Shown one piece after another: positions 38,903 to 47,560 of a stretch of DNA of 64,000 bases. The stretch spans positions 75,521-139,520 of the forward strand of contig NZ_NBYK01000009.1 in assembly GCF_002197985.1 (NCBI RefSeq). The letters run 5' to 3'. The translations under genes were made by a program, and so were the position numbers. Under the pieces are notes generated by a model. It had not been told where the DNA came from. It saw only the letters and a program-made list of their open reading frames with translations, and did not search any database. Numbering within the stretch: position 1 is the first letter of the stretch; each line of letters begins with the position of its first letter. The stretch is from Halopseudomonas aestusnigri (lineage in GTDB: Bacteria > Pseudomonadota > Gammaproteobacteria > Pseudomonadales > Pseudomonadaceae).

Positions 38903-39793
38903 TCAACTCGGCAGGCCGGCCTCAAGGATGTGTTTTGTGGCGGGCAGACGGCCGGGTTGCCAGTGGGCGATGCCCCACTGCAGCAGCTCGGCGACGGGGG
39001 CGCCGCGCAGTGTCTCGGGTACCGGCTGGGCCAGGGCGCGCAGGGCCCGCCAGAGCGATGCTGGCGCTTGCGTGCGCTGCAGCGGGGCCGAGCCCAGTCG
39101 CTTGCTCAGCTTCTCGCCGTCGGGGCGCATGATCAGTGGTACGTGCAGATAGCGTGGTGGCGTCTGACCGAGCAGCTGATACAGCCAGATCTGTCTCGGT
39201 GTTGAATCCAGCAGGTCGGCGCCACGCACGACATCTGTTACACCCTGATCAATGTCGTCCAGCACGACGGCCAGTTGGTAGGCGTACACTCCGTCGCGCC
39301 GGCGGATAATGAAATCGCCTAGCTCTCTGGCCAGATTCTGTGTCAGCGGTGGCTGAAGGCGATCGACACAGGTTATCGGGGTATCGTTGACCCGTACCCG
39401 TACTGCGTGATCGGCGGCTGCCTGCAGCCGGCGCCCAGCGCAGGTGCCGGGATAGACTGGGCCGTGCTGCAGTAATGTTTTGCGCGGGCAGTCGCAGTAG
39501 TACGCCAGCCCTTTATCCAGCCAGCGCTTGATCTGTGCGCGATACAGGTCCAGCCGCTCGCTCTGACGCACTATCTGCCCGTCGTGCTCCAGGCCAAAGT
39601 CGTCAAGTGCCTGCAGTATCTGGGTTTCGGCGTCGGGCTGGCTGCGCGCCTGATCGAGATCTTCGATGCGAATCAGCCATTGACCGCCTGCGTGACGGGC
39701 ATCGAGGTAGCTGGCCAGTGCCGCGACCAGAGAGCCGAAGTGCAAGAGGCCGCTGGGGGTGGGGGCGAAGCGCCCGATGTAGGGAGAGGTCAT
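38903..39793 (-). CDS. gluQ: Glutamyl-Q tRNA(Asp) synthetase
   Basis: Adds glutamate to queuosine in tRNA-Asp. The 296-residue product resembles only the catalytic half of glutamyl-tRNA synthetase: HFGS (about 18-21, the HIGH equivalent) and KLSKR (about 226). It carries a zinc knuckle CDCPRKTLLQHGPVYPGTC (about 99-117) but no C-terminal anticodon-binding domain. The ATG at 39793 starts MTSPYIGRFAPTPSG. It follows dksA, the standard Pseudomonas pairing. Confidence 0.95.
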   Translation of the reverse strand: MTSPYIGRFAPTPSGLLHFGSLVAALASYLDARHAGGQWLIRIEDLDQARSQPDAETQILQALDDFGLEHDGQIVRQSERLDLYRAQIKRWLDKGLAYYCDCPRKTLLQHGPVYPGTCAGRRLQAAADHAVRVRVNDTPITCVDRLQPPLTQNLARELGDFIIRRRDGVYAYQLAVVLDDIDQGVTDVVRGADLLDSTPRQIWLYQLLGQTPPRYLHVPLIMRPDGEKLSKRLGSAPLQRTQAPASLWRALRALAQPVPETLRGAPVAELLQWGIAHWQPGRLPATKHILEAGLPS

Positions 39794-39806
39794 GCTGGGT
39801 AAGGCA

Positions 39807-39833
39807 ATTGCAGGCTGCCGGGCAGCCTGCAAT
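39807..39833 (-). terminator. Hairpin between dksA and gluQ
   Basis: ATTGCAGGCTGCC and GGCAGCCTGCAAT are perfect 13-bp arms with a single-base centre, 14 bases after the dksA stop. It would lower read-through into gluQ or protect dksA mRNA 3' ends. The following T content is low. Confidence 0.6.
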
Positions 39834-39846
39834 GCGGCGGGTCGAC

Positions 39847-40290
39847 TCAGCTGCCGACCTGCTTTTCCTTGATTTCGGCCAGGGTCTTGCAGTCGATGCA
39901 AAGCGTCGCTGTGGGGCGTGCCTCAAGACGACGAATGCCGATTTCGACACCACAGGAGTCACAGAAACCGTAGTCATCTTCTTCGATGCGCTGCAGCGTC
40001 TGGTCGATCTTCTTGATCAGCTTGCGCTCGCGATCACGGGTCCGCAGTTCCAGGCTGAATTCCTCTTCCTGACTGGCCCTGTCGGCGGGATCGGGGAAGT
40101 TGGCCGCCTCGTCCTGCATGTGATGCACGGTACGATCGACTTCTTCCATCAGTTCCTGTTTCCAGGTGTTGAGAATGTTGGCGAAATGCGCGAGCTGTTG
40201 CTCGTTCATGTACTCCTCACCCTTCTTTTCCTGATAGGGGACGAAGCCACGGATCAACATTGATGTTTTCTGTTTGGCATTGCTGGGCAT
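39847..40290 (-). CDS. dksA: RNA polymerase-binding transcription factor DksA
   Basis: Acts with ppGpp on rRNA and amino acid promoters through the polymerase secondary channel. The 147-residue protein has the coiled-coil with tip region DPADRAS (about 66-72) and the four-cysteine zinc finger CDSCG...CIDCK (about 109-133). The start at 40290 is family-like ([10 protein letters not shown]). It lies upstream of gluQ. Confidence 0.96.
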   Translation of the reverse strand: MPSNAKQKTSMLIRGFVPYQEKKGEEYMNEQQLAHFANILNTWKQELMEEVDRTVHHMQDEAANFPDPADRASQEEEFSLELRTRDRERKLIKKIDQTLQRIEEDDYGFCDSCGVEIGIRRLEARPTATLCIDCKTLAEIKEKQVGS

Positions 40291-40508
40291 GAGGACCCCT
40301 CACTTGTTGCTCTATCTTCCTGTTTCAGGTCTCACCCACTCAACCTGACGTGCTTCGGCCTAAAGCCTGCAAGCGGGCAAAGCTACCAGAAGCTGATGGC
40401 CTGCGCTACTGTTTGCCGCCAGAAGGCAGACGCAGGCCTGCAAGCCGCTGCCAGTCGGGCTCTGACAGGGTATCATCGGCGTTTTTGTCGCCATCTCGGG
40501 ATGTTTCT

Positions 40509-41690
40509 ATGTCGCAGCAGCGCTGGGCCGGACGGGTTCAGGAAATTCAACCGTTTCACGTCATGGCCGTTTTGGCACGCGCCCGTGCGCTTGAGGCCCA
40601 TGGGCGTGATGTCATTCATATGGAAATTGGCGAGCCCGATTTCACTACCCCTGAACCCATTGTTCGTGCCGGTCAGCAGGCGCTGGCTGACGGTTGTACC
40701 GGATATACGCCGGCACTCGGGCTGCCGGCGCTGCGCGAGGCCATTGCGGGCCTCTACCTTCAGCGTCACGGGTTGGACGTGGACCCCGCTCGGATCGTGG
40801 TTACCCCCGGTGGGTCGGCAGCGCTACTGCTGGTCAGCGCATTGCTGGTCGAACCCGGCCGCAAGGTGCTGATGGCCGATCCGGCCTACCCCTGCAACCG
40901 GCATTTTCTGCGCCTGGTTGAGGGGCGCGCGGTGCTGGTGCCGACCGGGCCGGAAACCAACTATCAACTGACGCCCGAGCTGGTCGAGCAGCACTGGGAT
41001 GCCGATTGCGTCGCCGTGCTGGCGGCGTCGCCGGCCAATCCAACCGGCACCCTGTTGTCGCGCCAGGAGCTGGCTGCGCTGTCGGCGACCTGTCGGCGCC
41101 TTGGGGCAGAGCTTATTGTCGACGAGATTTATCACGGACTGACCTACGGGCTGGATGCGCCGTCGGTGCTGGAGGTGGCTGATGATGCATTTGTGCTCAA
41201 CAGCTTCTCCAAGTATTTCGGCATGACCGGCTGGCGCCTTGGCTGGCTGGTCGCGCCCGAGGCGGCGGTGCCTGAGCTGGAAAAGCTGGCGCAGAATCTC
41301 TACATCTGCGCGCCGCATATGGCGCAGCAGGCGGCCCTTGCGGCCTTTGGCGAGGAAAGTCGGGAAATCTGCGAGATTCGCCGTCGTGCCTTTCAGGTGC
41401 GCCGTGACTTTCTGCTTCCGGCCATTCGCGACCTCGGCTTCAAGGTACCGGTTACCCCGCAGGGTGCCTTCTATTTATATGCCGACATGCAGGGGCTGGG
41501 GGGTGACAGTGCCGGATTCTGCCAGCATGTAATCGAGCGCGAGTTCGTCGCCCTGACGCCAGGGCTGGATTTCGGTCATCACCGTGCCGCGCAGCATCTC
41601 AGGCTGGCCTACACCACCTCGCTGGAGCGCCTGGAGCAGGCAGTTGAGCGACTTTCGCGGGCGCTGAACAGTTGGTCGCCCGAGTGCTGA
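40509..41690 (+). CDS. Class I/II PLP-dependent aminotransferase
   Basis: A 393-residue aminotransferase of the AspC-like fold. EIGEPDF is near 38-44, GYTPALG near 65-71, ANPTGTLLS near 177-185 and the PLP lysine is in NSFSKYFGMTGWRLG (about K236). The ATG at 40509 gives MSQQRWAGRVQEI; the longer upstream frame is low-complexity. The substrate is not defined. Its last bases overlap the sfsA start. Confidence 0.92.
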   Translation: MSQQRWAGRVQEIQPFHVMAVLARARALEAHGRDVIHMEIGEPDFTTPEPIVRAGQQALADGCTGYTPALGLPALREAIAGLYLQRHGLDVDPARIVVTPGGSAALLLVSALLVEPGRKVLMADPAYPCNRHFLRLVEGRAVLVPTGPETNYQLTPELVEQHWDADCVAVLAASPANPTGTLLSRQELAALSATCRRLGAELIVDEIYHGLTYGLDAPSVLEVADDAFVLNSFSKYFGMTGWRLGWLVAPEAAVPELEKLAQNLYICAPHMAQQAALAAFGEESREICEIRRRAFQVRRDFLLPAIRDLGFKVPVTPQGAFYLYADMQGLGGDSAGFCQHVIEREFVALTPGLDFGHHRAAQHLRLAYTTSLERLEQAVERLSRALNSWSPEC

Positions 41691-42397
41691 TTCCGTTTGA
41701 AACGCCGCTGCGCGAGGCGACGCTACTGCGCCGTTACAAGCGCTTTCTGGCCGATATTCGGCTGCCGGACGGCCAGGAAATCACGGTGCATTGCCCCAAT
41801 ACCGGTTCGATGCGCAACTGCGGTCAGCCCGGCGACCGGGTCTGGGTGAGTCTGGATTACAAGCCCGGGCGCAAGCTGCCGGGTACCTGGGAGCTGGTCG
41901 AGATCGGCTCTGGCCAGGTGGCGTGCATCCACAGTGCGCGGGCCAACCGAGTGGTTGCTCAGGCGTTGCAGCAGGGGCTGATCACGCCCCTGGCCGGCTA
42001 TCCGGAGGTGCGCGCTGAGGTGCGGCTGCCCGAGGGCTCCAGCCGCTTTGACTTTCTGCTCTCCGGCGGCGGCAGGGCGGAGTGTGTGGTTGAGGTGAAA
42101 AGCGTAACCCTGGCTCTGGGGAAGGTTGTGGGGGCGTTTCCGGATGCGGTCAGTGCCCGGGGTCAGAAGCATCTGCGCGAACTGATCGAGGTGGTGCAGG
42201 GCGGACGCCGTGCCTGTCTGCTGTTCTGCGTGATGCATTCGGGCATCGAACAGGTTCGGCCGGCGGACGAGATCGATGCGGAGTATGGGCGGTTGTTGCG
42301 CGAGGCGGCGGCAGCCGGGGTAGAGGTGCTGGCCTGGTCGGTCTGGCCGCAGCCGAATGGAATGCAGGTACGTGGCGCGTTGCCGGTCGTGTTATGA
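41684..42397 (+). CDS. sfsA: SfsA family protein (sugar fermentation stimulation)
   Basis: A 237-residue protein with an N-terminal OB-like domain (RRYKRFLADIRLPDG, HCPNTGSM) and a nuclease-like C-terminal half (VEVKSVTLA, FPDAVSARGQKHLREL). E. coli SfsA binds DNA non-specifically. The GTG at 41684 gives a family-length N-terminus; a TTG at 41672 is also possible. Neither has a strong ribosome site, consistent with coupling to the aminotransferase stop it overlaps. It ends within the convergent Rieske gene by six bases. Confidence 0.93.
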   Translation: MLIPFETPLREATLLRRYKRFLADIRLPDGQEITVHCPNTGSMRNCGQPGDRVWVSLDYKPGRKLPGTWELVEIGSGQVACIHSARANRVVAQALQQGLITPLAGYPEVRAEVRLPEGSSRFDFLLSGGGRAECVVEVKSVTLALGKVVGAFPDAVSARGQKHLRELIEVVQGGRRACLLFCVMHSGIEQVRPADEIDAEYGRLLREAAAAGVEVLAWSVWPQPNGMQVRGALPVVL

Positions 42398-42742
42398 CGG
42401 CTGTTCGTCGTCCAGCCAGACGTGCCCGTTGCTGACGTGGCAGCGCAACTGGCGCAGTGACTGTCCAGCGCAGGGGCCGGCAACGCATTCACCGTTTTCC
42501 GGCAGGAACAGGGCGCCATGAGTGGCGCACTGGATCAGTCTTCCTGAGCTGTCTAGGAACTGGTCGGGTACCCATTCCAGGCTGATACCGCGATGCGGGC
42601 AGCGGTTTTCGTAGAGATAGACGTGCTCACCCTGGCGTACCAGGAACAGTGATTGCCCCTGATAGAGAACGCCCTTGCTGCCGCGCAGGGGCAGTTCATC
42701 AAGGTGGCACAGAGGCTTGGGCAGAAAGTCGTGGTCTGACAT
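42392..42742 (-). CDS. Rieske-type [2Fe-2S] protein
   Basis: A 116-residue stand-alone Rieske domain. The two cluster motifs are CPHRG (about 48-52) and CATHGA (about 72-77), supplying two Cys and two His ligands. It is like the small ferredoxin subunits of dioxygenases but no oxygenase is nearby. It overlaps sfsA convergently and is divergent from the phuU-like gene. Confidence 0.92.
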   Translation of the reverse strand: MSDHDFLPKPLCHLDELPLRGSKGVLYQGQSLFLVRQGEHVYLYENRCPHRGISLEWVPDQFLDSSGRLIQCATHGALFLPENGECVAGPCAGQSLRQLRCHVSNGHVWLDDEQPS

Positions 42743-42870
42743 GGGGCGGATTATCCTGCGATGCTCGTTACAAAGCCAGTCGTGGTCATGACGCTGACAG
42801 CGTCCCCCGGTATGCTGGCAGTCCTTTCAAGGTTGGCGTCCGCGCCACCGATCGGTAACAGGAATACGAC

Positions 42871-43917
42871 ATGGTGCTGCAGCCGCGCTACAAAAGACTG
42901 GTAATGATGGGGTTGCTGGCGTTTCTGCTGGTTGCCTGTCTGCTGTCGCTGGCGCTCGGCCCGGTCAGTATTGCGCCGTCCGACACGCTGCGTGCGCTGT
43001 TCTGGCGCTTTGCCGGCACCGCAGTGCCGGCCGATCAGCAACTGATCATCGAACAGATTCGTCTGCCGCGCATGCTGATGGGCGTGGTTGCCGGCGCCAC
43101 CCTGGCGCTCACCGGTGCGGCCATGCAGGGGCTGTTTCGCAATCCGCTGGCCGATCCCGGCCTGATTGGTATCTCCAGTGGTGCGGCGCTCGGCGCGGCA
43201 CTGGTAATCGTGCTGGGTTCGTTGCTGGTTGGCCCGCTCGGCGCCGACTGGCAGCCCTATCTGACGGTGCCCGGGGCGTTTGTTGGCGGACTGGCCTGCA
43301 CGGCACTGGTGTACCGTCTCGGCCAGTCGGTGCAGGGCACCTCGGTAGCCAGCATGTTGCTGGCGGGTATCGCCATCACAGCCATCAGTGGTGCACTGGT
43401 TGGCTTGCTCAGCTACCTGGCTGATGATGGCATGCTGCGTACGCTGACGTTCTGGAATATGGGCAGTTTGGCCGCTGCCGACTATCCGAGAGTCGGGCTG
43501 CTGTTGCTGTGCTGCCTGCCCATCTGGTGGCGCCTGCCCCGGCTGGCGCCAGCATTGAACGCCCTGCTGCTGGGTGAGTCGGAGGCCCGCCATCTCGGCG
43601 TTGAAGTCGAGCGGGTCAAGCGTGAACTGGTGCTGTTGACGGCGTTGGGTGTGGGCGCCTGTGTGGCCGCCTGCGGACTGATTGGCTTTGTCGGGCTGGT
43701 GGTGCCGCATCTGGTCAGGCTGGTGCTGGGGCCGGATCATCGCTGGCTGCTGCCGGCCTCGATGCTGCTGGGGTCGGCATTGCTGCTGCTGTCGGATGTG
43801 ACTGCCCGATTGCTCCTCGCTCCAGCGGAACTGCCCCTGGGGATCATTACCGCGCTGCTGGGGGCGCCGTTCTTTTTGTCACTGCTGATGCGCGTGCGTC
43901 GCCAGGGTGGTTTCTGA
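42871..43917 (+). CDS. phuU: Heme/iron ABC transporter permease (FecCD family)
   Basis: A 348-residue inner-membrane permease of the BtuC/HmuU family with about ten helices. Family motifs visible are LPRMLMGVVAGATLALTGAAMQGLFRNPLADPG (about 65-97), the ABC-contact loop GESEARHLGVEVE (about 231-243) and GFVGLVVPHLVRL (about 272-284). Assignment to heme rather than B12 or ferrichrome rests on the next two genes, which match phuV-phuW order. The usual upstream phuR-phuS-phuT are absent; a Rieske gene is there. Confidence 0.85.
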   Translation: MVLQPRYKRLVMMGLLAFLLVACLLSLALGPVSIAPSDTLRALFWRFAGTAVPADQQLIIEQIRLPRMLMGVVAGATLALTGAAMQGLFRNPLADPGLIGISSGAALGAALVIVLGSLLVGPLGADWQPYLTVPGAFVGGLACTALVYRLGQSVQGTSVASMLLAGIAITAISGALVGLLSYLADDGMLRTLTFWNMGSLAAADYPRVGLLLLCCLPIWWRLPRLAPALNALLLGESEARHLGVEVERVKRELVLLTALGVGACVAACGLIGFVGLVVPHLVRLVLGPDHRWLLPASMLLGSALLLLSDVTARLLLAPAELPLGIITALLGAPFFLSLLMRVRRQGGF

Positions 43918-44681
43918 TGCTCAGTGTCGAACAGCTGGGTTGCAGTCGCGGTGGGCGACAGGTACTGCGCCACCTGACATTCGATCTGTGCGCAGGGGAG
44001 GTCATCGCGGTGCTGGGCACCAACGGCGCCGGCAAAAGTACCTTGCTCGCGGCGCTGTGTGGCGCGCTTGCGGTAGATGCCGGGCGAGTGCAGTTGGCAG
44101 GCAGGAACCTTGATGAGTGGACGGCAGGTGAGCGGGCTCGCCGGCTGGCCGTATTGCCCCAGCAATCGGAGCTGGTCTTTCCGTTTCGCGTGGAGGAGGT
44201 CGTGGCGCTGGGCCGTATGCCGCACGCCACTGGGTTGCAGCAGGACCGGGCTATTTGTGCCGATGCGATGGCGGCAGCCGATGTGACGCACCTGTCGCAG
44301 CGCAGCTATCTGACGCTATCTGGCGGTGAGCGTCAGCGGGTTCATCTGGCCCGCGTGCTGGCGCAGGTCTGGGAGGTTGGCGAGGGTGGCTGTCTGCTGC
44401 TGGATGAGCCAACCGCCTCGCTCGACCTGGCGCATCAGCGACTGATCATGCAACAGGCCCGTGCGATGGCTTCCCGGGGCTTGAGTGTGCTGGTCGTGCT
44501 GCACGATCTGAATCTGGCTGCGGCGTTTGCCGATCGTGTTCTGCTGCTGCACGAGGGCAGGCTGGATGCATTGGGTACGCCCTGGCAGGTGTTGCAGGCC
44601 GACCATATTGAAAGGGTGTTCGGCGTTGCGGTGCAGGTTCAGCGGCATCCGCAGCACGACTGCCCGCTGGTTATTCTGTGA
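43917..44681 (+). CDS. phuV: Heme ABC transporter ATP-binding protein
   Basis: A 254-residue ATPase with Walker A GTNGAGKST (34-42), Q-loop LPQQSEL (about 79-85), signature LSGGERQRVHLAR (about 133-145), Walker B CLLLDEPTASLD (about 159-170) and the H-loop in VLHDLN. It overlaps the permease stop by one base, showing a single operon. The spacing to the next gene is seven bases. Confidence 0.88.
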   Translation: MLSVEQLGCSRGGRQVLRHLTFDLCAGEVIAVLGTNGAGKSTLLAALCGALAVDAGRVQLAGRNLDEWTAGERARRLAVLPQQSELVFPFRVEEVVALGRMPHATGLQQDRAICADAMAAADVTHLSQRSYLTLSGGERQRVHLARVLAQVWEVGEGGCLLLDEPTASLDLAHQRLIMQQARAMASRGLSVLVVLHDLNLAAAFADRVLLLHEGRLDALGTPWQVLQADHIERVFGVAVQVQRHPQHDCPLVIL

Positions 44682-44688
44682 GGTGGCA

Positions 44689-45567
44689 ATGAACGTACTG
44701 ATTCTGATCGCCGGTCTTTTCGGGGCGGCCTTGGCGCTGGCTGCGCCGCTGCCTGCCTGGCAGGCAACCGATGGTCTTGATGATCCGCATCTGGGACAGG
44801 TGTGGGACACCCATGCCCAGCGCTGGCTTGATCCGCAGCAGTTGGTCGACGCGTTGCTGGATGAGCCGCGGGTCATTCTCGGCGAGCGACATGATCATCC
44901 TGATCATCACCGGCTCCAGCTCTGGTTGCTGGAACAGCTGCAGGCGCAGCGACCACAGGGTGCACTGGTGATGGAAATGCTGCAATCCAGCCAGCAGCCG
45001 CAGGTCGACGCCTTGCAGGGTAAGCCGCTGCCGGCTGACCCGATGCTGGCTGAACAGCTGCAGTGGCAGCCGGGTTGGGATTGGGCGTTGTATGGCCCGC
45101 TGGTGCGTTGGGGGCTGGTTGTGCCGGAACGGCTGCTGACGGCGAATCTGGATCGTGACGAGTTGATGGTGTTCTATCGCGATCCGTCCTCCGATGTATC
45201 TGGCTACCCTGCCTCCGCCCGCGCCGAGCTGGAGCGCATCATTATTGCCAGTCACTGTGACCTTATTGATGCGTCGCAGGTTGCTCCCATGCTGCGCATT
45301 CAGCAGGCGCGCGATCTGCGCATGGGGCAGGCATTGGCGACAGCCCCGGTGCCGGCGCTGCTGATTGCCGGGGCGTATCACGGGCGCCGTGACCTCGGCA
45401 TCCCGCTGCATTGGGATGCCCAATGGGGGGCTGCGCCGGTGGTCGTGTTGCTATCGGAAGCGGGTAGCCCGTTGCCCGGCCCGGAGCAGGCGGACTTCGT
45501 CTGGCTGGCTCCGGGATTGCCTGAGCAGGACCACTGTGCGGGGATGCGAGCGGCGGCTGAGAGCTAG
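44689..45567 (+). CDS. phuW: ChaN-like heme-associated protein (PhuW type)
   Basis: A 292-residue protein with a short N-terminal signal peptide (MNVLILIAGLFGAALALA, about 1-18) and the ChaN domain: VILGERHDHPDHHRLQ (about 61-76), LVMEMLQ (about 93-99) and a C-terminal IAGAYHGRRDLGIPLHW. ChaN of Campylobacter binds heme pairs; in P. aeruginosa phuW is the last gene of the phu operon. AGGTGG precedes the ATG at 44689. It ends four bases into the convergent ttgR gene. Confidence 0.85.
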   Translation: MNVLILIAGLFGAALALAAPLPAWQATDGLDDPHLGQVWDTHAQRWLDPQQLVDALLDEPRVILGERHDHPDHHRLQLWLLEQLQAQRPQGALVMEMLQSSQQPQVDALQGKPLPADPMLAEQLQWQPGWDWALYGPLVRWGLVVPERLLTANLDRDELMVFYRDPSSDVSGYPASARAELERIIIASHCDLIDASQVAPMLRIQQARDLRMGQALATAPVPALLIAGAYHGRRDLGIPLHWDAQWGAAPVVVLLSEAGSPLPGPEQADFVWLAPGLPEQDHCAGMRAAAES

Positions 45568-46205
45568 ACGCTGCGGCTGCGCAGATGCGGGCTGCTGCGC
45601 AGCATGTCCAGCAGCGTGGCCGCGATGTCATCTGCCCGCTCTACCAGGCTGAGCTGCTGCGGCTGCATCAGCCATTGATGCAGTACGCCGTAAATGAACG
45701 AGTGAGCACAGAACAGGGCCATATCGATATCCAGATCAGCGGGTAGCTCGCCGCTGGCAATGGCCAGCATCAAGGATGTGCGCAGGTTGTCATCATGGTG
45801 CCGGTTCATGGTCTGCAGGTGTTTTTTCTGCGTGCAGGGCTCGTCGATGTAGTCGCATTTGAGCAACAGAATCTCGTTCACCCGGCGCGATGACGGGTCT
45901 GACTCCAGGCGCTTGAGCACGGTCACCAGGAGCTCGCGAAAGCGCTCCAGCGGATTCGGGGCGCTGGCATCGCGGGCTGCCTGGTTGAGCGATGCCAGTG
46001 GCAGCTGAATGCGCTGGAACAGGGCCTCCAGCAGGTCTGCCTTATCCTGGAAATGCCAATAGATCGCTCCCCGGGTCACGCCGGCAGCCTGGGCGATATC
46101 ACTCAGGGAGGTGCGTGAAACACCTTTTTTGTGGAAGCACTGCTCGGCGGCGTCGAGGATGCTTTCGCGGGTTTCAAAGGCTTCTTCTTTTGTGCGTCTG
46201 GCCAT
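45564..46205 (-). CDS. ttgR: TetR-family repressor of the adjacent RND pump (TtgR-like)
   Basis: A 213-residue TetR/AcrR repressor. The HTH lies at about 13-57 (ILDAAEQCFHKKGVSRTSL, ITA-like AAGVTRGAIYWHFQDKADL), and the ligand domain fills the rest, where solvents and antibiotics bind in TtgR. It is divergent from the pump genes with a TtgR-like operator between them. A TetR rather than MarR regulator places this with P. putida TtgR/ArpR more than P. aeruginosa MexR. Confidence 0.88.
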   Translation of the reverse strand: MARRTKEEAFETRESILDAAEQCFHKKGVSRTSLSDIAQAAGVTRGAIYWHFQDKADLLEALFQRIQLPLASLNQAARDASAPNPLERFRELLVTVLKRLESDPSSRRVNEILLLKCDYIDEPCTQKKHLQTMNRHHDDNLRTSLMLAIASGELPADLDIDMALFCAHSFIYGVLHQWLMQPQQLSLVERADDIAATLLDMLRSSPHLRSRSV

Positions 46206-46282
46206 GCAAGTCTCGAGCGGAAAACAGGGAGCGGGGGGCCATGGTGGCCAAGTTGTGAGCGAATGTTATCGTAAGACCAAAA

Positions 46283-46315
46283 CAATTTACAGACAGGTGT
46301 GAATGTAAGTATATT
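46283..46315 (+). promoter_or_regulatory. TtgR-like operator overlapping the pump promoter
   Basis: TTTACA (46286-46291) and TGTAAG (46304-46309) form an inverted repeat in a segment ending GAATGTAAGTATATT, very close to the known ttgABC operator as I recall it. A -10 TATATT (46310-46315) and -35 TTACAG (46287-46292) with 17-base spacing overlap the site, so bound repressor would block polymerase. Confidence 0.75.
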
Positions 46316-46397
46316 GTGCGCCAATCAGTGATGCCCCTAACGGGACCCAAGGGGCATGCGCCTAATCAGACATAACGGTTTTTCACGAGGATTCACC

Positions 46398-47549
46398 ATG
46401 CCGATGAAGCCAGCGCGCGCTGCTCTCTTCCCGCTTCTTGCATCCCTGTTGCTGATCAGCGCCTGCCAGGACGCCGAACAACAGGGCGGGCAGCAGCAAC
46501 AACAGCAGGTGCCAGAGGTTGGCGTGGTCACGCTCAAGGCCGAACGCTTCCTGCTGACCAATACTCTTCCCGGTCGAACCACTGCATACCGAGTTGCCGA
46601 AGTGCGTCCTCAGGTGAACGGCATCCTGGAGAAACGTCTGTTTGATGAAGGCGCTGAAGTCAAGGCCGGCCAGCAGCTTTATCAGATCGACGACGATGTT
46701 TATCAGGCCGCGCTGAAGAGTGCCGAGGCAAGCAGTATCTCGACCCGTTCTCTGGCCGAGCGCTACGGCATTCTGGTGAAGGAGAATGCGGTCAGTCAGC
46801 AGGCGTTCGATGAAGCCCGGGCTGCCAGCCTGCAGGCCCAGGCTGCGCTTGATGAGGCGCGTATCAATGTGCGGTACACCCGCGTGCTGGCACCCATTGA
46901 CGGTCGGATCGGCCGCTCAGCGGTCAGCGAGGGGGCGCTGGTCACCAGTGGCCAGGCCCAGCCGCTGGCAACCATCCAGCAGCTTGATCCCATTTATGTG
47001 GACATTACCCAGTCTTCGCGCGAGATGCTGGATCTGCGTCGTGATCTGGAGGCCGGCCGTCTGCAGCGCGCAGGCGATAATGCTGCCACCGTGACGCTGA
47101 CACTTGAAGACGGCAGTCGCTACGCCCAGGAGGGCAAGCTGGAGTTTTCCGAGGTCAGTGTTGACGAAGGTACCGGTTCGGTCATCCTGCGCGCGGTATT
47201 CCCCAACCCCGATCGGCTGCTGCTGCCTGGCATGTTTGTGCACGCGAACCTGGTTGCTGGCGCCAAGAGTGATGCGATTCTGGCGCCGCAGCAGGGTATT
47301 ACGCGCACACCGCGCGGCACTGCCGTTGCGATGGTGGTCAATGCCGAGGGCAAGGTCGAGCAGCGCGAGGTGGTGACCGATCGCACAGTGGGCAATCGCT
47401 GGCTGATCGCATCGGGCCTGGGCGAGGGCGATCAACTGATTACCGAAGGCCTGCAATACATCCGCCCGGGAGCTCCGGTAACAGTCAAGCCGGCCGGCAA
47501 TGTCGCCGAGCAACAGGATAGCGCTGCTCAGCCTGACGCTGATCAGTAA
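46398..47549 (+). CDS. ttgA: RND efflux membrane fusion lipoprotein (MexA/TtgA type)
   Basis: A 383-residue periplasmic adaptor with a lipobox LISAC (lipidated Cys near 27). A Gln-rich linker follows, then the lipoyl halves ([12 protein letters not shown], and [26 protein letters not shown]) around the helical hairpin, and the beta-barrel containing [24 protein letters not shown]. The ATG at 46398 gives a typical signal; an upstream in-frame ATG (46356) is in the leader. First gene of a three-gene operon. Confidence 0.93.
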   Translation: MPMKPARAALFPLLASLLLISACQDAEQQGGQQQQQQVPEVGVVTLKAERFLLTNTLPGRTTAYRVAEVRPQVNGILEKRLFDEGAEVKAGQQLYQIDDDVYQAALKSAEASSISTRSLAERYGILVKENAVSQQAFDEARAASLQAQAALDEARINVRYTRVLAPIDGRIGRSAVSEGALVTSGQAQPLATIQQLDPIYVDITQSSREMLDLRRDLEAGRLQRAGDNAATVTLTLEDGSRYAQEGKLEFSEVSVDEGTGSVILRAVFPNPDRLLLPGMFVHANLVAGAKSDAILAPQQGITRTPRGTAVAMVVNAEGKVEQREVVTDRTVGNRWLIASGLGEGDQLITEGLQYIRPGAPVTVKPAGNVAEQQDSAAQPDADQ

Positions 47550-47560
47550 GGAAGCGAATC

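Noticed and set aside
42743..42870. Fur box or cobalamin riboswitch upstream of the phuU-like gene
   Set aside because: Only GGATTATCC-like fragments are present, with no 19-bp dyad and no room for a B12 riboswitch fold in 128 bases.
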